The notes under the pieces are model-generated. The model was not told the DNA's origin. It saw nothing but the letters and a program-made list of their open reading frames with translations, and searched no databases. The translations under genes were made by a program, and so were the position numbers. Shown here piece by piece: positions 6,817 to 15,180 of a stretch of 64,000 nt of DNA (position 1 is its first letter; every line of letters begins with the position of its first letter). Origin of the DNA: a virus; IMG/VR virus record IMGVR_UViG_3300032093_007999, positions 1 through 64,000 of that record; one strand, 5' to 3'.

Positions 6817-7602
6817 ATGGAAAGAAATTATCAATTATTGAAAGAAGTTTTGTCGGTTCCGACAAAAACGTATCACGAAGATTTAATGATTCAATTTATA
6901 TGTGATTGGTTGGATGAAAACAACATTCCGTATTATGTTGATCTACTTTATAATATTTATGCAACCAAACAAACGGATGAAAATGTTGATCATTTTCCTT
7001 GTGTAATTGCTCATACGGACACGGTTCATACCATTGATTCTATTAATGTTAGAGAAGAGATGTTACCAGATGCTCAAGGTAATGTTAAATTATCTTTGAA
7101 GGCGTATAATAACGATGGGAACCCTACAGGTATTGGTGGTGATGATAAGTGTGGTGTTTATGCTTGTTTGGAACTACTTAAAGAACTTCCTAATGTTAAG
7201 GCGGCATTTTTTGTTTCGGAGGAAACTGGTTGTAAGGGATCCTCAAATGCCGATCCTAAATTCTTTGATAATGTTGGTTATGCTATTCAGTTTGATGCTC
7301 CTGAAAACAATATGATTTCAGAATTTTTGATGGGAGTTAATATGTTTGACCGTAAAAGTGATTTCTTTGAGGTTGGTGGTAGATTGATCAATGAACATTT
7401 CCCTAAAGATACAAGATACCATAGACACCCATATACTGACATTTATCCGATCAGACAAAAATTTAAAATATCTTGCTTCAATATCTCAATTGGATATTAT
7501 AGATATCATACCGAAAATGAATATGTTGTTGTTGACGATGTTTATAATGGTATTAAAGTGGGTAAACTAATGATTGAAGAACTTGGTTATACTAAACATT
7601 AA
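6817..7602 (+). CDS. M20-family-like zinc peptidase
   Basis: A 261-aa protein with the ordered metal-site motifs of the M20/M28/M42 di-zinc peptidase group: AHTDTVH (His66, Asp68), GIGGDDKCG (Asp109), SEETGCKGS (Glu135 as general base, Glu136 as ligand), QFDAPE (Asp160) and YHTENEYV (His231). The length is shorter than most M20 enzymes because the dimerisation lid is reduced. The predicted activity is removal of residues from peptides; the substrate is unknown. It has no signal peptide, so it acts in the cytoplasm, where it could recycle peptides for amino acids or process a host or phage peptide. Confidence 0.85.
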   Translation: MERNYQLLKEVLSVPTKTYHEDLMIQFICDWLDENNIPYYVDLLYNIYATKQTDENVDHFPCVIAHTDTVHTIDSINVREEMLPDAQGNVKLSLKAYNNDGNPTGIGGDDKCGVYACLELLKELPNVKAAFFVSEETGCKGSSNADPKFFDNVGYAIQFDAPENNMISEFLMGVNMFDRKSDFFEVGGRLINEHFPKDTRYHRHPYTDIYPIRQKFKISCFNISIGYYRYHTENEYVVVDDVYNGIKVGKLMIEELGYTKH

Positions 7603-7629
7603 AAAAGGAGGTTATTAAACCTCCTTTTT
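7601..7629. terminator. Bidirectional terminator between convergent genes
   Basis: GGAGGTT (7607-7613), loop ATTA, AACCTCC (7618-7624), flanked by A on the left and T on the right. The stop codon of the minus-strand AAA+ gene lies in the loop. Confidence 0.85.
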
Positions 7630-9675
7630 CTTTCTCCCTTTTTTCTTCGGTTGTTCTAATGATCTATTTTCAATATCAATAATTTTATTTTCACCCTCAA
7701 CCTTAACATATAACATATGTTCTTGACCCTCTTTAATTTCGTCAAGTAATATTTTTTCTGAAATAAGATCCTCAATTTTATCTTGTATTGCTCTTTTAAT
7801 TGGTCTTGCACCATATTGTTCATCAAATCCTACTTCAGATATTAAATCAATAACCGAAGACTCGTAGGAGATGTTATATTTCATTGATTTTAATCTACCA
7901 ATTAACTTATCAATTTCAAGTTTAACAATTTTATCAATATGTTCTTTTTTAAGAGAATTAAATATGATCACATCATCAATTCTATTTAAGAATTCGGGAG
8001 CAAAAAACTTACTTAATTCTTTCTTAAGAATATCTCTTTTATATTCTTCTTTAATTGCCTCACTATTGTTGTTTGATTTAAAACCAACTCCATTACCAAA
8101 ATCCTGTAGTTTTTTAACTCCAATATTTGATGTCATGATAATCAAACAATTTTTGAAATTAATTTTTCTTCCCAAACCATCTGTCATATGACCATCATCT
8201 AACATTTGAAGGAGGGTTGCAAATATGTCCTTATTTGCCTTTTCAATCTCATCAAATAAAATAACCGAATATGGTTTGTTCTTAACTTGTTCTGTTAATT
8301 GACCACCTTCTTCATGACCAACATACCCTGGAGGGGATCCGATTAATCTTGATATTGTGTGTTTCTCCTGAAACTCAGACATATCAACTCTTATCAAATT
8401 TTCTTCATTTCCGAATATTTCTTTTGCCAATTTTTTTGCTAAGAACGTTTTTCCTACACCAGTTGATCCCAAAAATATAAATGAACCAATCGGTCTATTT
8501 GGATCTTTAATGCCGACACGGTTTCTCCTAATTGATTTTGAGATCTTTTTAACCGCATCTTCTTGTCCGATAACAATATCATTTAATGTTTGTTCCAAAT
8601 TGACCAAAGACTTTGTTTCATCTATCGTAATTTTATTAACAGGGATTTTTGTCATATTTGACACAACTTCATAAACAAGTTCTTCAGATATTTCTCTTTT
8701 ACTTTGTTGTAATTGATCCTCAAACTTCTTTTTCTCTTCATCTAATTTTGTTAGAATCTTCCTTTCTTTATCCCTTAAATCTGCCGCCAACTCATATTTT
8801 TGTTTTTTAATAACATCCAATTTTTCAACCTTAATAAGAGATAACTCATATTTTAATTTCTCAATGTTTTCAGGTAATTTTAAATCTACTTGAGATCTGG
8901 CGCCAACCTCATCTAATATATCAAAAGCTTTATCAGGGAATTCCCTATCTGTTATATATCTGTCTGCCAACTCAACACATAAATTTAAAATCTCATCGGT
9001 ATAAAAAACTTTGTGATGGGATTCATATTTTGGTTTTGAATTCTTTAGAATTGTTAATGTCTCTTCTTTTGTTGAAGGATCAACAATGATCTTTTGGAAT
9101 CTTCTTTCCAAGGCTCCATCCTTTTCAAAGTTCTTACGATACTCATCAAGAGTTGTTGCCCCCACACATTGGATCTCACCCCTTGCAAGGGCTGGTTTGA
9201 ATATGTTTGATGCATCTAATGATCCTGAAGAACTACCAGCACCAACAATTGTGTGAATCTCATCAATAAAAACAATTATGTTAGGATTGTTCTGTAATTC
9301 CTCAATAATTACTTTCATTCTTTCCTCAAACTGACCTCTATATTTTGTTCCAGCAACAATTGAGTTCATATCCAAAGAAACGATTCTTTTATCTGATAAA
9401 TTTTTTGGACAATCACCCTCATAAATTTTCATTGCAAGACCCTCAACAATTGCTGTTTTACCACAACCTGGTTCACCAACAATAATTGGATTGTTTTTCT
9501 TTCTTCTTGATAATATTTGTGCGATCCTCATAATTTCTTTTTCTCTACCAACAACAGGATCTAATTTACCTTCTTCAGCAAGCTTATTTAAATCGCGACT
9601 AAAATTATCAAGAACGGGAGTATTCTTGTCAGAACCTTTTTTACCTTTGTCATCATTATCCATATTTTCTATCAT
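7615..9675 (-). CDS. ClpC-like double AAA+ protein unfoldase
   Basis: A 686-aa Clp/Hsp100 ATPase. D1 has Walker A GEPGCGKT (67-74) and Walker B IVFIDE (134-139). The middle segment has a UVR motif, [16 protein letters not shown] (293-308), typical of ClpC. D2 has Walker A GSTGVGKT (403-410), Walker B VILFDE (471-476) and the pore-region motif [17 protein letters not shown] at 530-532 lies where ClpA/ClpC carry the ClpP-docking [LIV]-G-[FL] loop, so the protein may feed host ClpP. The usual N-terminal Clp repeat domain is missing; instead there is a short charged tail, so substrate choice should differ from host ClpC. No ClpP gene is seen in the window. It is divergent from a UVR-motif protein gene. 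Confidence 0.95.
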   Translation of the reverse strand: MIENMDNDDKGKKGSDKNTPVLDNFSRDLNKLAEEGKLDPVVGREKEIMRIAQILSRRKKNNPIIVGEPGCGKTAIVEGLAMKIYEGDCPKNLSDKRIVSLDMNSIVAGTKYRGQFEERMKVIIEELQNNPNIIVFIDEIHTIVGAGSSSGSLDASNIFKPALARGEIQCVGATTLDEYRKNFEKDGALERRFQKIIVDPSTKEETLTILKNSKPKYESHHKVFYTDEILNLCVELADRYITDREFPDKAFDILDEVGARSQVDLKLPENIEKLKYELSLIKVEKLDVIKKQKYELAADLRDKERKILTKLDEEKKKFEDQLQQSKREISEELVYEVVSNMTKIPVNKITIDETKSLVNLEQTLNDIVIGQEDAVKKISKSIRRNRVGIKDPNRPIGSFIFLGSTGVGKTFLAKKLAKEIFGNEENLIRVDMSEFQEKHTISRLIGSPPGYVGHEEGGQLTEQVKNKPYSVILFDEIEKANKDIFATLLQMLDDGHMTDGLGRKINFKNCLIIMTSNIGVKKLQDFGNGVGFKSNNNSEAIKEEYKRDILKKELSKFFAPEFLNRIDDVIIFNSLKKEHIDKIVKLEIDKLIGRLKSMKYNISYESSVIDLISEVGFDEQYGARPIKRAIQDKIEDLISEKILLDEIKEGQEHMLYVKVEGENKIIDIENRSLEQPKKKGRKKKEV

Positions 9676-9706
9676 TTTTTCTAATTTTTTAAAAATCTAA
9701 TCAATG

Positions 9707-9714
9707 AATAAATA
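9707..9714 (-). promoter_or_regulatory. Late-type octamer TATTTATT (minus strand)
   Basis: Reads AATAAATA on the plus strand, 31 nt before the ATG of the ClpC-like gene. The spacing is longer than most, so the role is uncertain. Confidence 0.35.
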
Positions 9715-9727
9715 AAAGTCTATATTT

Positions 9728-9771
9728 TGACAAAATGTCATATAAATTAACAAAAATATGACATTTTGTCA
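9728..9771. repeat. Perfect 16-bp inverted repeat, operator-like
   Basis: TGACAAAATGTCATAT (9728-9743) and ATATGACATTTTGTCA (9756-9771) are exact complements around a 12-nt AT spacer. Each arm also contains its own near-palindrome, TGACA-N3-TGTCA, so two dimeric protein sites could be present. It sits in the divergent gap between the ClpC-like gene and the UVR-motif gene, where a regulator would control both. Confidence 0.75.
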
Positions 9772-9836
9772 TTAATTTTATTTTAGCATATCTTTAGTAA
9801 AAAGGAGGTTAAAAATAAACCTTAAATAAAAAAAAT

Positions 9837-10265
9837 ATGTTTAGAAATTTTTACAATCTTAATCGTTTGTTTAGAGAATTTAATTCTTTTGATGGTCTTT
9901 TTGAGGGTATTAATAATTCCTTCACCAATAATAAGGAAAGAATTGAGTCAGGAGAAGATGAGAATAGTGATTGGGAAAGAAGAAGTTTTAGGAGTGATGA
10001 CGGACTTTATTCGTATACAATCATAACCAGAAATTCAAAACCACCAAATAAACGTGATGAGATATCAGATCTTAAATTAAGACTTGATAATTTGATTGAT
10101 CATCAAGAATTTGAAAAGGCTTGTGAATTAAGAGACAAGATCAAAAAGTTGGAATCAAACAAAGAAGAATTGGAGTCTTTAAATAAGGAATTGAATGAAT
10201 CAATTAAAAATCAGGATTATGAAAGATGTATTGAGTTAAGAGATAGAATAAATAGTTTGAAATAA
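9837..10265 (+). CDS. Protein with two UVR motifs (McsA-like Clp adaptor candidate)
   Basis: A 142-aa protein. The N-terminal half is polar with no known fold. The C-terminal half has two consecutive UVR motifs, LDNLIDHQEFEKACELRDKI and LNESIKNQDYERCIELRDRI. UVR motifs occur in UvrB/UvrC and in the ClpC partner McsA, where they mediate protein-protein contacts with ClpC. Divergent placement next to a ClpC-like gene that itself has a UVR motif makes an adaptor role the simplest reading. Unlike McsA, it has no Cys zinc fingers. AAAAGGAGGTT at about 9801 is too far upstream to be its ribosome-binding site. Confidence 0.7.
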   Translation: MFRNFYNLNRLFREFNSFDGLFEGINNSFTNNKERIESGEDENSDWERRSFRSDDGLYSYTIITRNSKPPNKRDEISDLKLRLDNLIDHQEFEKACELRDKIKKLESNKEELESLNKELNESIKNQDYERCIELRDRINSLK

Positions 10266-10277
10266 TTTTGACCTTTG

Positions 10278-10304
10278 AATCCACCAAACGGTGGATTTTT
10301 TTTT
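10278..10304 (+). terminator. Rho-independent terminator
   Basis: AATCCACC, loop AAAC, GGTGGATT (8-bp stem) followed by T8, 13 nt after the UVR-protein stop. Confidence 0.9.
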
Positions 10305-10313
10305 ATTGTCGTA

Positions 10314-10321
10314 TATTTATA
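10314..10321 (+). promoter_or_regulatory. Late-type promoter octamer TATTTATA
   Basis: Perfect octamer 17 nt before the ATG at 10339, directly after a terminator, so it must start a new transcript. Confidence 0.7.
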
Positions 10322-10338
10322 TATAAATCTTTTAAAAT

Positions 10339-10896
10339 ATGAAAAAAACTTTATTTAATATTGATGAATCTGAAAAAAGAAGAATCCTTGAAATGCATGA
10401 GACCGCAACCAAAAAACAATATTTAGGGGAGCAACAAGCGGCAACTACACCCACAACTCCTGTTACAGCACCAGGAACTAAAGATCCTGCGGCATTTGTT
10501 AAATCGGTTGCAAATATTGCAATAAATAATGATCCTACATCTAAATTAACTTTTAAATCAAAATCTCAACCAGATGGAGTTAATTTTACAACAAAAGTAA
10601 CAAAAACACCGGGTAAGAAGGATCCTAGTACAGGTAAACTAACATCAGATGTTTACACTATTATGTTAAAATCCAATAGTATTGATTTACGATTTGATTT
10701 TACTTGTTCGTACGGAGCTAGATTTGTTCAATCAGTGGTTAAAGACGACTCAGTATTTGTTACAAACCCTATTGAAAATAATAAAACTTACAGTGGTTCT
10801 GAAAACATAAATAACGTATTAAAACAATTAAGTCCTGAACTTATCACTAAATCAAACCCATTCCTAGTTGAATTTAAACAAGATTTTTGCTCATAA
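10339..10896 (+). CDS. Probable internal head protein with N-terminal targeting peptide
   Basis: A 185-aa protein. It begins MKKTLFNIDESEKRRILEMH and reaches KKQYLGE at residue 31, followed by Gln/Ala/Thr/Pro-rich linker. The first 25 residues match the pattern shared by other proteins here (Met-Lys-Lys, hydrophobic, Glu-Ser, amphipathic helix, Glu). I read LGE|Q as a possible cleavage site for the gp21-like protease. The rest (DPAAFVKSVANIAIN, then a beta-rich part ending EFKQDFCS) has no recognised fold. The late octamer upstream fits a virion component. Confidence 0.6.
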   Translation: MKKTLFNIDESEKRRILEMHETATKKQYLGEQQAATTPTTPVTAPGTKDPAAFVKSVANIAINNDPTSKLTFKSKSQPDGVNFTTKVTKTPGKKDPSTGKLTSDVYTIMLKSNSIDLRFDFTCSYGARFVQSVVKDDSVFVTNPIENNKTYSGSENINNVLKQLSPELITKSNPFLVEFKQDFCS

Positions 10897-10920
10897 AAAA
10901 AGGGTCGTAAGACCCTTTTT
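10894..10920. terminator. Bidirectional terminator between convergent genes
   Basis: AAAAAGGGTC, loop GTAA, GACCCTTTTT. Confidence 0.9.
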
Positions 10921-11360
10921 TATTTTAAATAACTTATAATCCCATATGATTTATTTGTGTTAACATCTGAATAGAATTGTGTAACGTATGGGTCATTAGA
11001 TTTCATATTATTTGTATTAACCGTTACAAAAAGATCCATAGGTTCATTTGTTTTTCTATCAATTGTTTTGCAAGTAAAAATATAAACACCATTATTAATT
11101 TTATAATCCATAATTCCTGATGAAAATTCATCATCAAGAAAAAAGAATTTGTATGTTTTGGCACTCAAGTCAAATTTTAGGGTATTACGACCAAATCCAT
11201 AACCTAAAACAGTTAGATTTTTATCCCCAACAATTGAATCGTAATTTTCAGTAAACTTACATTCAAAAGTTGACCATTGATCAATTTCTGCAATTATCAC
11301 TTGACCAAACCCAACAAAAGAAACGAACAACATAACCAAGGAGAAGACAAAATTTTTCAT
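10920..11360 (-). CDS. Small exported protein, unknown
   Basis: I start at ATG 11360 (MKNFVFSLVMLFVSFVGFGQ), which gives a clean Bacteroidetes signal peptide with Gln after the cleavage site; an upstream in-frame ATG at 11414 would spoil it and overlap the promoter. The mature part, about 127 aa, is beta-rich (FECKFTENYDSI, YGFGRNTLKFDLS, NGVYIFTCKTIDRK), perhaps a small beta-barrel. Export from the infected cell to the periplasm or surface suggests superinfection exclusion or envelope modification, but nothing shows it directly. Confidence 0.7.
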   Translation of the reverse strand: MKNFVFSLVMLFVSFVGFGQVIIAEIDQWSTFECKFTENYDSIVGDKNLTVLGYGFGRNTLKFDLSAKTYKFFFLDDEFSSGIMDYKINNGVYIFTCKTIDRKTNEPMDLFVTVNTNNMKSNDPYVTQFYSDVNTNKSYGIISYLK

Positions 11361-11384
11361 ATTTTTTATTTTTAATTGTTTATA

Positions 11385-11416
11385 CAAAGATATATAAATT
11401 ATTGAATTATCCAAAA
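11385..11416 (-). promoter_or_regulatory. Host-type promoter TTG-N19-TATCTTTG (minus strand)
   Basis: On the minus strand TTTTGG, 19-nt spacer, TATCTTTG, then about 24 nt to the ATG of the exported protein. A textbook Bacteroidetes layout. Confidence 0.8.
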
Positions 11417-11444
11417 TTATTATTATGTTTTTATAAAAAAAATT

Positions 11445-11687
11445 ATGGCAATTGTAAAAGAAGAAATTTCAGGAACAACAATCGTAAACGAGATTAATTC
11501 AAGTAATTTGAAAAAAACCATTTACGACACAATAACAAAAAAACTGGTTGTTGAGTTCAACAATGGTGCCAAGTACGAATATAATGAGGTTCCCCACCAA
11601 TTATACACTCAATTTAGAATGTCAGAGTCTCAAGGTAAATTCTTTAGTTCAAAAATCGCAAAAACATTCAAATACAAAAAACTATAA
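11445..11687 (+). CDS. KTSC-domain protein
   Basis: An 80-aa protein. Residues about 15-75 match the KTSC domain: SNLKKTIYDTITKKLVVEFN, then GAKYEYNEVPHQLYTQF and SQGKFFSSKI. This small domain, found alone or fused to lysyl-tRNA synthetases and in phages, is thought to bind nucleic acid or tRNA but has no proven activity. The gene is short, has no signal peptide and stands in front of a nucleotidyltransferase gene. Confidence 0.8.
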   Translation: MAIVKEEISGTTIVNEINSSNLKKTIYDTITKKLVVEFNNGAKYEYNEVPHQLYTQFRMSESQGKFFSSKIAKTFKYKKL

Positions 11688-11705
11688 CAATTTCATTTTG
11701 TATGG

Positions 11706-11713
11706 TATTTATG
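11706..11713 (+). promoter_or_regulatory. Late-type octamer TATTTATG
   Basis: One mismatch from TATTTATA, 4 nt before the ATG at 11718; a leaderless transcript is implied if active. Confidence 0.45.
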
Positions 11714-11717
11714 AATA

Positions 11718-12452
11718 ATGGATACATACGGAGATATAATTTCTAGTTTTAAAGTTCAAAAAACATTAAACCCAAAAATTTGGGATAATGTTGATGATGA
11801 TCCAAAATTAAATAAAGAGATAAGGGATCGTTTATTAGAGATTGCTTATGAATTTATTGATTTTTTAGGTGTTGATATTTTAATCACAGATATTGTTATG
11901 ACAGGATCCTTGGCTAATTATAATTGGTCAAAATATTCGGATGTAGATTTACATATAGTTGCCAATTTTAATCAATTCCCATCTAACCAACTTGAACTTT
12001 ATAAAGAGTTCTTCACATTGAAAAAAATAATCTTTAACGAAAAACACGATATCACCATTTATGATTATGATGTTGAGTTATATGTTGAGGATGAGTCTGA
12101 GGCACATTTTAGTAGTGGGGTTTATTCCATTCTTTTTGATCAATGGGCAAACAAACCAAAGAAAGAATCAGTAACTATTGATAAAGAAAAATTAAAAGAT
12201 AAATCCAAACAATGGATGGATATTATTGATGGTGTTATTGATAATGTAAAAGATGAGGATATTGATACTGCAAAAAATATATTGAAGAAATACAAAGAAA
12301 AAATTAAGAAATATAGAACTTGTGGATTAGAGAAAGAAGGGGAGTATTCTTATGAGAATTTGGTTTTTAAAATATTGAGAAGAAACGGATATATAGATAA
12401 ACTATATAAATTTGGAGACAAATTTTTAGATAAAAAATTGTCCATAAAATAA
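11718..12452 (+). CDS. Nucleotidyltransferase-fold protein
   Basis: A 244-aa protein. MTGSLANYNWSKYSDVDLHIV carries the signature of the DNA polymerase beta-type nucleotidyltransferase superfamily (G-S-x9-D-x-D). A likely third carboxylate lies in YDYDVELYVED. The C-terminal half is a lysine-rich helical domain. Members transfer NMP to RNA, proteins or antibiotics; the acceptor cannot be told from the sequence. Related proteins are common in T4-like environmental phages. The gene follows the KTSC gene by 30 nt. Confidence 0.8.
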   Translation: MDTYGDIISSFKVQKTLNPKIWDNVDDDPKLNKEIRDRLLEIAYEFIDFLGVDILITDIVMTGSLANYNWSKYSDVDLHIVANFNQFPSNQLELYKEFFTLKKIIFNEKHDITIYDYDVELYVEDESEAHFSSGVYSILFDQWANKPKKESVTIDKEKLKDKSKQWMDIIDGVIDNVKDEDIDTAKNILKKYKEKIKKYRTCGLEKEGEYSYENLVFKILRRNGYIDKLYKFGDKFLDKKLSIK

Positions 12453-12470
12453 TTAAACTAAACAATTATT

Positions 12471-12496
12471 ATTCATTGTGTTAACAAACAATGAAT
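12471..12496. repeat. 9-bp inverted repeat
   Basis: ATTCATTGT (12471-12479) and ACAATGAAT (12488-12496) around GTTAACAA. No T tract follows, so it is not a standard terminator. It lies 7 nt before a late octamer and could be a regulator site or mRNA end. Confidence 0.5.
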
Positions 12497-12502
12497 ATGA
12501 TA

Positions 12503-12510
12503 TATTTATA
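12503..12510 (+). promoter_or_regulatory. Late-type promoter octamer TATTTATA
   Basis: Perfect octamer 32 nt before the ATG at 12543. Confidence 0.6.
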
Positions 12511-12542
12511 TAATAAAAAATAATTCAATAAAACAAAAAACA

Positions 12543-13904
12543 ATGGGAGGATTTAAACCAATTGGTAGTGAAAAACTACAAGGTATGGATAAAATTAATA
12601 GGATACTTGAAATCGCTCGTTATAATGAGCATCTACCAAATCCTGTAAATGAGACTAAATCAACCGAATTTTCTGTACCAATGGCTGATGGTAACACGTA
12701 TCAGATCGTTAAAGAAAAAGTGGGTTATATTATAAAGCAACAAATCAGTGAAAACGTAAGTGAATATATTGAACCAATGAAGAATAGAAAATATTATTCT
12801 TCATACTCTCAAGCGCTTAAGCGTTTAAATTTGATGGCAAAAGAGATTAATTCTCTTCACGAAAATTCTGTTGGGACTTCTTTATTTGAGGGAGATAAGA
12901 AATATTATCTTAAAACCACAAAAGAAGAGTCTTTAGATGAGCAAAGTCCGGCACCCGCTCCCGCACCTGCACCATCTCCCGCACCATCTCCCGCACCTGC
13001 ACCATCTCCCGCACCTGAACCAGAACCTGAAATGGAACTAACACCTGAAGATGAGTTGCCGGAACCTGAAGAAGGAATGGAAGATGAAACTCCTGAAGAA
13101 GAAATTACTTTCAAAACTATCCAAAAGTTAACAGGTAAATTAGCACAAAAAATTCGTGACTATGAAAGCGGAAAAGAAGAAGAAGAAAAATTGGATGGAA
13201 ATGATGTGAAATATGTTATAAATTCCATTTTATCGGCTTTGGATCTTTCTGTATTGGATGAAGATGATATTGATGAAATATTTGCTCGTTTTGAAGGGGA
13301 GGAAGAAGGAATGCCAGAAGAAGGTGGTGAAATGGAAGGAGAAGTTGAATCTCCTATGGCACCTGAAGAAGGTGATGAAATGGAAAATATGGAACCATCA
13401 CCTGAAGGTGAAATGGCGGAAATGATGTCATTAGGAGATGCGTTGGAATCAAAAATACCAAGTGTATATGGACATAACGTGGCTAAAAAAGTTGGTCTTG
13501 ATGAGTTTGAAGATGAATTTGGATTTGAGGACGAAGAAGAGGAAGACGATTACACTATGAGAGGAGCAAGAAAACACAGACGTTCTTATGATGATGATCA
13601 TTTTTTACATGGAACATTTAGTGAGTCAGTTGTGGATAAGATCATAACAAAATATTTTGAGGTTGAGGAGGGTGATAAAAAATTGAACGAATCAATTAAA
13701 AAAGAAGAAAACAAAAAAAGATTGTTTGAAACAAGATCCGAAATCTTAAGATTGTCAGAAACTACTAAACAAGAAAGATCGGCAATTAAATTTTTGAAGG
13801 AAAATACAGATTCAGAATTTATTGGTATAACAAACAAAAAGAATTTGATTTTCAATCTAAACGGTGAACAATATAAAATTACACCTGAAGGTAGACTTAT
13901 ATGA
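12543..13904 (+). CDS. Probable head-associated protein with Ala-Pro hinge
   Basis: A 453-aa, very acidic protein. Residues 15-27 (MDKINRILEIARY) resemble the targeting helices on other proteins of this window. A globular part follows (VPMADGNTYQIVKEKVGYII). Then comes a hinge of Ala-Pro/Ser-Pro repeats at about 136-160 (coded by an 18-bp DNA repeat), then Glu/Asp/Met-rich stretches and a basic helical C-terminus. The order is typical of a scaffold or internal head protein. It starts the head-gene run and overlaps the next gene by ATGA. No specific homologue is recognised. Confidence 0.55.
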   Translation: MGGFKPIGSEKLQGMDKINRILEIARYNEHLPNPVNETKSTEFSVPMADGNTYQIVKEKVGYIIKQQISENVSEYIEPMKNRKYYSSYSQALKRLNLMAKEINSLHENSVGTSLFEGDKKYYLKTTKEESLDEQSPAPAPAPAPSPAPSPAPAPSPAPEPEPEMELTPEDELPEPEEGMEDETPEEEITFKTIQKLTGKLAQKIRDYESGKEEEEKLDGNDVKYVINSILSALDLSVLDEDDIDEIFARFEGEEEGMPEEGGEMEGEVESPMAPEEGDEMENMEPSPEGEMAEMMSLGDALESKIPSVYGHNVAKKVGLDEFEDEFGFEDEEEEDDYTMRGARKHRRSYDDDHFLHGTFSESVVDKIITKYFEVEEGDKKLNESIKKEENKKRLFETRSEILRLSETTKQERSAIKFLKENTDSEFIGITNKKNLIFNLNGEQYKITPEGRLI

Positions 13905-14311
13905 ATAAATTAATCTATATTAATGGATTAGGCCCAAACTATAAGGGAGACAACATATATGAATTTATATTCTCCAATACAATTGAAGATGTATGGGGGG
14001 AAAATTGGGAATCAAAACCTGCAAATGGTTATCCACTTCCTCCTGATATTGAATATATTAAGAAAGTTGGAGTATTAAGAAATGGTGAAATAACATTGGA
14101 GTTGGTACAAGACTCCGATGTTTTTTCCATTATAGACGCAACAGATGATGTTATTGCATTAGGATGGGAGAAAGAAGTAGATGGGATTGATTTCTCAATT
14201 ATTAAAAGACTTGTTTTTAAGTTTGGACAAACTGAAGAAGAAGTTAAAGATAAATTATATGAACGTGATATCGTTCTTGAATTTGAAAAAAAAGTAGTAT
14301 ATGAAAAATAA
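13901..14311 (+). CDS. Hypothetical late protein, 136 aa
   Basis: Starts within the ATGA overlap with the previous gene, so it is translationally coupled. The sequence (MNKLIYINGLGPNYKGDN, then FSNTIEDVWGENWESKPANG and YIKKVGVLRNGEITLELVQD) is compact and globular, with no membrane segment or known motif. It overlaps the next gene by 11 nt. A small virion or assembly protein is likely from position alone. Confidence 0.65.
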   Translation: MNKLIYINGLGPNYKGDNIYEFIFSNTIEDVWGENWESKPANGYPLPPDIEYIKKVGVLRNGEITLELVQDSDVFSIIDATDDVIALGWEKEVDGIDFSIIKRLVFKFGQTEEEVKDKLYERDIVLEFEKKVVYEK

Positions 14312-15176
14312 GAATCATGCTTTGGTATTATTGGAAAATGGGATCCATTTCTCAACATTAATGAATATGTCAGAAAAACAAATTAAATTGTTGGCGGAGA
14401 AATTTGATAAGGAAGAAACTAAAGAACAATGGCAAAAAAATGTTAAACAGGAGGTGGAATATAAAGCACCTGTATCTGCGGTTTCTGGTGGTAAAGGTTT
14501 ACAAGTACCACCACCCACAGATCCATCTAAAAAAACTCTTGTTTCTGTTGAGGGTGGTAATTTAAAAGTCACTCAAGCTGAAGGTGAAATGACTGAAAAA
14601 TTTGAATCAAAGGCACAACAAGGTTTATTTTGGGCTCGTTGTAATAAATGTGAAACCGAAGATTGTAAGTGGTGTAAAATGGCAAAAGAATTCTCAAAGA
14701 GTACGTCAAAAAAACAATATGAAAAAATGCCTGAAAAGAAACACCCTGAAAAAACCGTAAAATACAAGAAAAAAACAACAAAAGAAAATTACGAGCAGGA
14801 ACTTGAAGATATGATTGTTGAAATGTTGTCAAATCATATTAACCCTAAAATTACAAAAGGTGATCTCAAAAAGTCAATTACTGAAAAGTCAGAATCAATG
14901 ATGTTGAAAAACCCAAAAAAGGTATCTATGTTTTCTGAAGAAGAAGGTATTGAAATGAAAAGACCAATCGGTAAAATAACATCAATGGGAAAAACCTCTA
15001 TGGAAGAACAAGGAACCAAAGAAAAGGAAAGAACAAAAGAGAGAGAAAAGACAAAAACCCCAACAAGAAAAAATCCGTTCAAAAATCCTAATCCTGGTGT
15101 GAAAGAAAAGCCAAGAGGAGAACAAGAAAAAATGAAGAATGATTTTATCCATTGGATTAAACAAGCATTATCGTAA
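14301..15176 (+). CDS. Lysine-rich virion-associated protein with Cys motif
   Basis: A 291-aa basic protein. Residues about 105-150 read KAQQGLFWARCNKCETEDCK, then WCKMAKEFSKSTSKKQYEKM and PEKKH. The pairs Cys-x2-Cys and Cys-x2-Cys could bind zinc. The segment as a whole resembles the short KAQQ...AKEF...LPEK motif found in small phage and bacterial proteins. The C-terminal 100 residues are Lys/Thr/Pro-rich and disordered, ending in an amphipathic helix (FIHWIKQALS). The charge suggests contact with DNA inside the head. Confidence 0.55.
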   Translation: MKNKNHALVLLENGIHFSTLMNMSEKQIKLLAEKFDKEETKEQWQKNVKQEVEYKAPVSAVSGGKGLQVPPPTDPSKKTLVSVEGGNLKVTQAEGEMTEKFESKAQQGLFWARCNKCETEDCKWCKMAKEFSKSTSKKQYEKMPEKKHPEKTVKYKKKTTKENYEQELEDMIVEMLSNHINPKITKGDLKKSITEKSESMMLKNPKKVSMFSEEEGIEMKRPIGKITSMGKTSMEEQGTKEKERTKEREKTKTPTRKNPFKNPNPGVKEKPRGEQEKMKNDFIHWIKQALS

Positions 15177-15180
15177 TATC

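Noticed and set aside
9801-9810. AAAAGGAGGTT as a Shine-Dalgarno site for the UVR gene
   Set aside because: It ends about 25 nt before the ATG, too far for a ribosome-binding site, and such sites are otherwise nearly absent here.
12905-13114. Gly-Ser-Ala repeat open frame on the minus strand
   Set aside because: Complement of the Ala-Pro repeat coding region of the head protein.
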